Assembly (NCBI GenBank): GCA_046262415.1 | Contig: JBHEMU010000130.1 | Span: 1 to 26,836, forward strand | Direction: 5' to 3' | Source of the DNA: JACDAS01 sp046262415 | GTDB taxonomy: Bacteria > Actinomycetota > Thermoleophilia > Gaiellales > Gaiellaceae | DNA length: 26,836 nt | Shown: positions 22,214-26,836 of the stretch, in pieces | Layout of the letters: every line of letters starts with the position of its first letter | Numbering within the stretch: the first letter of the stretch is position 1 | Notes under the pieces: generated by a model | Database searches by the model: none | Seen by the model: only the letters and a program-made list of their open reading frames with translations | What the model was told of the DNA's origin: nothing | Program-made: the position numbers and the translations under genes

Positions 22214-23341
22214 CTACCGCGTCGAGCAGACGAGGATGTCCTCGAAGAACTCCCCGGCGCGCCGGCCGGTGCGGCGATTGACGTGGCGCGTGAGCCGCTC
22301 CTCGAGGCGAAGGCCCGCGCGCGCGAGGATCTCCGGATAGAGGGCCAGCGAATCGTGGACGACGATCACGACCGGCGCGCCCCCGGGCAGCTGGCGGCAC
22401 GTGTTGGCGAGCACGGCCACCATCGCCTCGACGTAGCTCCGGACGGCGGCCCTCGTCCGCTTGCGCGCGGCCGCGCCGATCTCCTCCGCCCGCCGGTCGA
22501 CGAGGCCGAGCAGCTCGTAGGCGTAGCGGTGCTGCTCGTGGTAGTCGATCAGGCCCGGGTACGGGGGCGACGTGATCACGCCGGTGGGCCGCACGGGTAG
22601 CTCCACGGCGCCCGCGTCGCCGTGCAGGACGGTCACGTCCATGCTCGTCCGCAGCAGCGAGAACTCCCGCAGGCGCCGCGCCGTGTCGAGCGTGTACCGG
22701 TGAAGGAACTTCGCGGCCTCCTCGACCGGCCGGCACGTCCGCTTGTGCTTGTGGCAGCGGTACGGCTCGTGCTGCGGCGCCGTGGGGAAGTCGAGGTCGA
22801 AGTGCGTCGTCAGCCGCGCCGAGCGCGCCGAGCGGGAAAGAACGACCATCGCCACCGCGCGCGCCGGTTGATCGAGGCGTTCAGCAGCGGTGCGGTAGGC
22901 GAGGAGCTCGGCCAGGGCTCGCGGCGCGAACCACGTCCGGAGCCATTCGCCGGGGTCCGGCCCCGTCGGTACGGAGCCGCGCCGGGTGCGCTGGAGTGCC
23001 GCCTTCAGCCCGAGCTCGATCGCGGCCGGGGAGCACGAGGTCGTCTTCACGCGGGCGAGCAGGCAGTTGAAAGCGGAGATGTCGCAGCCGACCGCGCTCG
23101 CCCCGTACACGTTCGCCTCGACGAGCGTGGTGCCGGATCCGACGAACGGGTCGTAGACGCAGTCGCCCGGCCGGAAGTACCGGCGCAGGAAGGTCTCGAC
23201 GAGCTGCGGGATGAACTTCCCGAGGTACGGGTGCAGGCCGTGGACGTGCTTCGTCCGCGCAAGCTGAGGCAGCTCGTCCTCGGACCAGGAGAGCTCGAGG
23301 TCGAGCTCCGCGTAGAGCGCCTCCTGTGACCTCCCCGGCAC
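22214..23341 (-). CDS. orphan DNA methyltransferase (N4-cytosine or N6-adenine type)
   Basis: This 375-residue protein has a motif X-like segment HPYLGKFIPQLVETFL (37-52), motif I DPFVGSGTT (64-72), and motif IV TSPPYPG (257-263). The about 180 residues between I and IV contain a cysteine/histidine knuckle, CHKHKRTC (196-203), and could be the target-recognition region. The I-then-IV order fits the alpha class. SPPY is most typical of N4-cytosine enzymes, but N6-adenine cannot be excluded. No restriction endonuclease is next to it, so it is probably an orphan. The start is GTG at 23341, 6 nt after a TAGACT box, with the hydrolase gene divergent across 70 bp. Confidence 0.88.
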   Translation of the reverse strand: MPGRSQEALYAELDLELSWSEDELPQLARTKHVHGLHPYLGKFIPQLVETFLRRYFRPGDCVYDPFVGSGTTLVEANVYGASAVGCDISAFNCLLARVKTTSCSPAAIELGLKAALQRTRRGSVPTGPDPGEWLRTWFAPRALAELLAYRTAAERLDQPARAVAMVVLSRSARSARLTTHFDLDFPTAPQHEPYRCHKHKRTCRPVEEAAKFLHRYTLDTARRLREFSLLRTSMDVTVLHGDAGAVELPVRPTGVITSPPYPGLIDYHEQHRYAYELLGLVDRRAEEIGAAARKRTRAAVRSYVEAMVAVLANTCRQLPGGAPVVIVVHDSLALYPEILARAGLRLEERLTRHVNRRTGRRAGEFFEDILVCSTR

Positions 23342-23411
23342 CAGGCGAGTCTAGGAAGGGGGTCGGATGCGCCGCTCGTCGCGCGGACCGCGGTGTCGTA
23401 GTCTCCCCGGC

Positions 23412-24221
23412 GTGAGCGACCCCGTCCGCGAGTGGTCGATTCGCTACCGCGCCCACAACCAGCTGCCGCGGCCGGCATTCGTGCTCGCGCCGGCCGAATA
23501 CGGGCCGAACCGGCCGACCCCGCGGCTGCCGCTGATGATCTCGCCGCACGGCCGCGGGGTCCGGGCGAAGACGAACCTGCGCCTCTGGAGCAACCTGCCC
23601 GGACGCGGCGGCTTCGTCGTCGTCTCGCCGGGCGGCATGGGGCGACGTCTGCCGCTGCACTCCTGGGGCTATCCCCGACAGATCGCCGACCTAGCCCGGA
23701 TGCCGTCGATCGTCGAAGGAGCGCTGCCCTGGATCAAGATCGACAAGCGCCGGGTCTACGCCTGCGGCGGCAGCATGGGCGGCCACGAGAGCCTGCTTCT
23801 GCTCGGCCAGTATCCCGACCTGCTCAAAGGCGTGGTCGCGATCGATCCGGTGACGAACTTCTTCCGGCGCTACACGGACTTCGGCCTGAGCGTCCGCACG
23901 CGCGGCCTGCAGGTTCTGGCCCGGATCGAGGTCGGCGGGACGCCGAAGACGAACCCGACCGGCTACGTGCTGCGAAGTCCGACGCACTGGCTGAAGGAGG
24001 TCGCGCGCTCCGGCGTCGACCTCCAACTCTGGTGGAGCCTCGCGGACGCGATCGTCCTCGATCAGATCCACCAGAGCGCGCACTTCTACGGGGAGCTGAA
24101 GAGGCTGAACCACAGGGGGCGGCTCGACGCGGTCACCGGCAACTGGCCGCACTCGAAGCAGATGCGCCAGATCCAGCTGCCGCAGGCGATGCGGTGGCTC
24201 GGCCTGCTCGACGACCACTAG
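23412..24221 (+). CDS. alpha/beta hydrolase (esterase/peptidase-like)
   Basis: This 269-residue protein has the nucleophile elbow CGGSMGG with Ser121, the oxyanion region MISPHGRG (42-49), a probable Asp in WWSLADAIV and a probable His in GNWPHSKQM, in the right order for the fold. It resembles the prolyl-oligopeptidase or feruloyl-esterase-like branch. There is no signal peptide, so it is probably cytoplasmic. The GTG at 23412 follows a TAGTCT -10-like box by seven bases and lacks a Shine-Dalgarno sequence, so it may be leaderless. The substrate is unknown. Confidence 0.85.
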   Translation: MSDPVREWSIRYRAHNQLPRPAFVLAPAEYGPNRPTPRLPLMISPHGRGVRAKTNLRLWSNLPGRGGFVVVSPGGMGRRLPLHSWGYPRQIADLARMPSIVEGALPWIKIDKRRVYACGGSMGGHESLLLLGQYPDLLKGVVAIDPVTNFFRRYTDFGLSVRTRGLQVLARIEVGGTPKTNPTGYVLRSPTHWLKEVARSGVDLQLWWSLADAIVLDQIHQSAHFYGELKRLNHRGRLDAVTGNWPHSKQMRQIQLPQAMRWLGLLDDH

Positions 24222-24266
24222 CCCTGCCGGAGGATGATCGCAACGAGCAAAGGGGGAGAGGAGCAC

Positions 24267-25340
24267 ATGCGCAGGACACTCGCGGTCGCGGTCGCCCTCG
24301 CTGCAGGAGCGCTCGCCGTGGCCGGTCAGACCCGAGCCGCCACGTGGACGATCCACGCCGACAGGCCCGGCAAGCCGCCGGCCGGCGCGCCGACCACGTT
24401 GCTGAACCAGTTCTTCCCGCGAAGGCTCGAGATCCACGCGGGCGACGAGGTCAGGTTCTTCAGCAAGGAGTTCCACACCGCGACCTTCCTCGGGAAGGCG
24501 AAGCCCGCGCGACTGCCGTTCCTCTTCCCCGACCCCGGGAACAGCGAGCTGACGGGGATCACGGACTCGACCGGCGAGACGTTCTGGTTCGACGGGCTCG
24601 TGAAGCTGATCTACAACGCGCAGTTGACCCGGCCGTCCGGCAGCACGACCGTCTCGGGCACCGCGGTGCACAACTCCGGGATCCTGCTCTTCCACAAGCG
24701 CGGATACAGCTTCGACGTCCCGAAACCAGGCGTCTACAGGTACTTCTGCGCCGTCCACCCGACGATGAGCGGGACGATCGTCGCCAGGAGGAAGAGCGCG
24801 AGGATCCCGAGCAAGGACGCGGTGCAGGTGAAGGTCGCCGAGCGGCTCCGCAAGAGCTGGGCCGAGGCGGGCAGGCTCGCCAAGCAGGTCCCCCCGCTGG
24901 CTCGGACCGTGTACGCCGGTCTCGGCAAGGACGTCGCCGTGCTCACCTTCCAGCCGAAGAAGCTGACGATTCCGGTCGGCGAGTCGGTCACCTGGGTCAA
25001 CCGGTCGCCGAGCGAGCGGCACAACATGGCGTTCGGGCTGGAGAAGTACGTGCTGTCGCTGAGGAAGGAGACCGACCTGCTGCCGGTCGTTCCGCAGGCT
25101 CCGAACCAGGTCTCCCCGTTCATCACCCACGGCTCGGAGCAGCCCGGCCAGTACGTCCACGACGGGACGAACCACGGCAACGGCTTCCTCGCGACGCCCG
25201 CGATCGACGACGTTCCGGGTAACCCGCCGCGGGGCCTGGTCGGACGGTTCAGCATCAGGTTCACCGCGGCTGGATCCTTCAAGTACCTCTGCATGATCCA
25301 TGGGAAAGGCATGCGCGGGGAGATAGTCGTCACGGAATAG
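24267..25340 (+). CDS. secreted protein with two cupredoxin domains
   Basis: This 357-residue protein has a signal peptide (about 1-24, ending QTRAA), then two plastocyanin/amicyanin-like domains. Each has a plausible type 1 copper set: His70, Cys161, His164 and Met167 in the first (FHTATFLG ... FCAVHPTM), and His252, Cys342, His345 and Met349 in the second (RHNMAF ... LCMIHGKGM). The linker (about 175-220) is charged and helical. It probably carries electrons or copper outside the cell. The ATG at 24267 follows a strong AGGAG; an earlier ATG at 24234 would bury that site. A multicopper-oxidase-like remnant follows. Confidence 0.9.
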   Translation: MRRTLAVAVALAAGALAVAGQTRAATWTIHADRPGKPPAGAPTTLLNQFFPRRLEIHAGDEVRFFSKEFHTATFLGKAKPARLPFLFPDPGNSELTGITDSTGETFWFDGLVKLIYNAQLTRPSGSTTVSGTAVHNSGILLFHKRGYSFDVPKPGVYRYFCAVHPTMSGTIVARRKSARIPSKDAVQVKVAERLRKSWAEAGRLAKQVPPLARTVYAGLGKDVAVLTFQPKKLTIPVGESVTWVNRSPSERHNMAFGLEKYVLSLRKETDLLPVVPQAPNQVSPFITHGSEQPGQYVHDGTNHGNGFLATPAIDDVPGNPPRGLVGRFSIRFTAAGSFKYLCMIHGKGMRGEIVVTE

Positions 25341-25427
25341 AGGCTCTCGTGCTCCTGCTCCTGCTCCTCGCCGCCGCGGTCGCGACCCACGCGGAACCGG
25401 GCGGAGCCGCTGCCGGACCGAGCCGGA

Positions 25428-25490
25428 GTGTCGGGCGACGACGACGGGATTCCCGGCCCGCTGATCCGCGCCCGGGTCGGGCACTCGTGA
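25428..25490 (+). pseudogene. possible multicopper oxidase remnant
   Basis: This frame reads GDDDGIPGPLIRARVGHS then TGA. The xGxxPGPLIRxxxG pattern is the start signature of the first cupredoxin domain of multicopper oxidases and nitrite reductases. A hydrophobic, signal-peptide-like stretch (LLLLLLLAAAVATHAEP) lies at 25349 in another frame, so one frameshift would join them. Nothing else of an oxidase follows before the next gene at 25533. The match is short, so chance is possible. Confidence 0.3.
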
Positions 25491-25532
25491 TCCGGCCGAG
25501 GAGCGCGAGGCGCTAGGGTCGCTGTCTCGTCG

Positions 25533-26504
25533 ATGGCGGTGCTCGTCCTGAACCAGCGCGAGGTGGAGGAGCTCCTCGACATGCCTGGCTGCATCGAGGC
25601 GATGGCGGAGGCGCTCGCCGCGCTCGCCAGGGGCGAGCTGCACCAGCCGCTCCGGACGATGATGAGGCCACCCGGGGAGACCAGCCTGATCGGCCTGATG
25701 CCGGCTTACCGGGCGGGGAGGCGACCGCTCTACTCGCTGAAGACGGTCTGCGTCTTTCCGGAGAACCCACGGCGGGGGCTCGACGCGCACCAGGGCACGG
25801 TGACGCTGTACGACGGCGAGACCGGCGAGGTGCGCGCGCTGATGAACGCGTCCGCGATCACGGCGATCCGCACGGCGGCATGCTCCGCGGTGGCGACGCG
25901 GGTTCTCGCCCGGCCGGACGCGCGGGAGCTCGCCGTCGTCGGTGCCGGCGTCCAGGCCCGCGCGCACCTGGAGGCGCTCTCGCACGTCCGCGACTTCGAG
26001 CGCATCCGGATCGCGAGCAGGACTCGCGAGCACGCCCGGTCGCTCGCCGCGGACTGGCCGGGTGCCGAGGCGGCGGCCACGGTGGAGGACGCGGTGCGCG
26101 GGGCCGACGTCGTCGTCACCGCGACGAGCTCCGCCGAGCCCGTCCTCCGCCGCGCGTGGCTGAAGGACGGGGCGCACGTGAACGCCGTCGGCGCGGGCTT
26201 CCCGCACACGCGCGAGCTCGACGCCGCGACCGTCGCGGCCGCCGCGTTCTTCGTCGACCGGCGCGAGTCGGCCGAGAACGAGGCCGGCGACTACCTGCTC
26301 GCGCTCGCGGACGGCGCGATCGGCCCGGACCACATCCGGGCCGAGCTCGGGGAGGTCCTCGTCGGCGCGAAGCCGGGCCGCACCGCTGCAGACGAGATCA
26401 CGGTCTTCGAGTCGCTGGGGCTCGCCGTCGAGGATCTCTTCGCGGCCGAGTACGCCGTCCGCCGGGCCCGCGAGGTCGGAGCCGGCAGGGAGCTCGAGTT
26501 CTGA
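25533..26504 (+). CDS. ornithine cyclodeaminase/mu-crystallin family enzyme
   Basis: This 323-residue protein has the family's N-terminal dimerisation part (residues 1-115, with TLYDGETGEVRALMNASAITAIRTAA) and a Rossmann NAD(P)-binding half beginning VVGAGVQARAHLEAL, then IRIASRTREHA and GADVVVTATSSAEPVL. Members convert ornithine to proline or act as imine reductases or opine-type dehydrogenases; the substrate here is not determined. The start is ATG at 25533. Its TGA stop overlaps the CTG start of the aminotransferase gene by three bases, suggesting joint action in an amino-acid pathway. Confidence 0.92.
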   Translation: MAVLVLNQREVEELLDMPGCIEAMAEALAALARGELHQPLRTMMRPPGETSLIGLMPAYRAGRRPLYSLKTVCVFPENPRRGLDAHQGTVTLYDGETGEVRALMNASAITAIRTAACSAVATRVLARPDARELAVVGAGVQARAHLEALSHVRDFERIRIASRTREHARSLAADWPGAEAAATVEDAVRGADVVVTATSSAEPVLRRAWLKDGAHVNAVGAGFPHTRELDAATVAAAAFFVDRRESAENEAGDYLLALADGAIGPDHIRAELGEVLVGAKPGRTAADEITVFESLGLAVEDLFAAEYAVRRAREVGAGRELEF

Positions 26505-26836
26505 TCGACCTCGCCGCCCTCCCGGCTCGCTGCCGCCACCGCTTCCCGATCCTCGAACGGCAGGTCTACGTCAACAGCTGCTCGCAGGGCGCCCTCTCCG
26601 ACGCGGTGCGCGGGTCGTACGAGCAGTACCTCTCGGACTGGGACGAGCACGGCGCTCCCTGGGAGTACTGGGTCGACCGGGCCGAAGCGGCGCGCGCCGC
26701 CTTCGCGCGGCTGATCGGCGCCGGGCCCGACGAGGTCGCCGTCACGACCTCGGAGTCGCCGGGCGTGAGCGCGCTGGCGAGCGCCGTCCGCTTCGACGAC
26801 GGGCGACCGAGGGTCGTCGTCAGCGACTTCGAGTTT
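26501..26836 (+). CDS. class V aminotransferase family, N-terminal part (cut by window edge)
   Basis: The 112 visible codons read IDLAALPARCRHRFPILERQVYVNSCSQGALSDAVRGSYEQYLSDWDEHGAPWEYWVDRAEAAR and then FARLIGAGPDEVAVTTSESPGVSALASAV. This is the entrance of a PLP-dependent class V aminotransferase/cysteine desulfurase-like fold: an N-terminal substrate arm, then the helix and TTS loop that holds the cofactor phosphate. No ATG, GTG or TTG precedes it usefully; the likely start is CTG at 26501, overlapping the TGA stop of the upstream gene (CTGA). The lysine and the rest of the fold lie beyond the window. Confidence 0.8.
   Translation, partial: MIDLAALPARCRHRFPILERQVYVNSCSQGALSDAVRGSYEQYLSDWDEHGAPWEYWVDRAEAARAAFARLIGAGPDEVAVTTSESPGVSALASAVRFDDGRPRVVVSDFEF

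Noticed and set aside
23691..26333. Minus-strand open frame of 880 codons
   Set aside because: It is antisense to four plus-strand genes with clear domains. The product is Arg/Val/Asp-rich, with no recognisable fold.
1..26836. CRISPR array
   Set aside because: No regularly spaced short repeats were seen. The only tandem repeat is the two-copy 20-mer at 15972-16011.

Overview
This is a GC-rich (about 70%), gene-dense stretch of a chromosome. It most resembles a non-Streptomyces actinobacterium, probably of the Thermoleophilia (Gaiellales or Solirubrobacterales-like). The reasons are a WhiG/FliA-type sigma factor, an EF-G2-like GTPase, very GC-rich third codon positions, many GTG starts, 4-base stop/start overlaps and leaderless-looking promoters. 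The lineage is an inference from protein style, not a database result.

Bases 1-16,300 look like ordinary core chromosome, almost all on the minus strand. Read in the direction of transcription from the right, they hold: a small membrane protein; a sigma factor with a tandem 20-bp repeat upstream; an EF-G-like GTPase; a zinc-ribbon protein; a small leaderless protein translationally coupled to an aldehyde dehydrogenase and a VOC protein; an eight-helix membrane protein; a convergent plus-strand orphan; a PII-like protein coupled to RNase HI; tRNA-Gly(GCC); a YCII, RidA and glycosidase-lipoprotein cluster; mutS2; a membrane-anchored protein; a DUF421 protein; a methyltransferase; and a heterodimeric ABC exporter that runs off the left edge. 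tRNA-Trp(CCA), on the plus strand and followed by an intrinsic terminator, closes this part.

Bases about 16,340-23,400, just downstream of tRNA-Trp, look like an accessory region. Gene orientation is mixed, gaps are longer and codon use is weaker. It holds secreted proteins and lipoproteins, one with a subtilisin-inhibitor-like fragment fused to antisense sequence. It also holds two genes broken by single frameshifts, a protein with a C-terminal ADP-ribosyltransferase-like domain, and an orphan DNA methyltransferase. No integrase or att repeat was found.

Bases 23,400-26,836 are plus-strand genes again: an alpha/beta hydrolase, a secreted protein with two cupredoxin domains followed by a possible multicopper-oxidase remnant, an ornithine-cyclodeaminase-family enzyme, and a class V aminotransferase cut by the window edge.

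The most unusual structure is a set of small palindromic interspersed elements bounded by CTAG. One is a 168-bp element (2993-3160). The other is a family of about 101 bp with two inverted copies (6150-6250 and 12954-13054) whose 85-bp cores differ at only two bases. Each of the three sits in an intergenic gap with one CTAG-type end forming the TAG stop codon of the gene upstream. The 168-bp element also appears to supply the ribosome binding site of the next gene.
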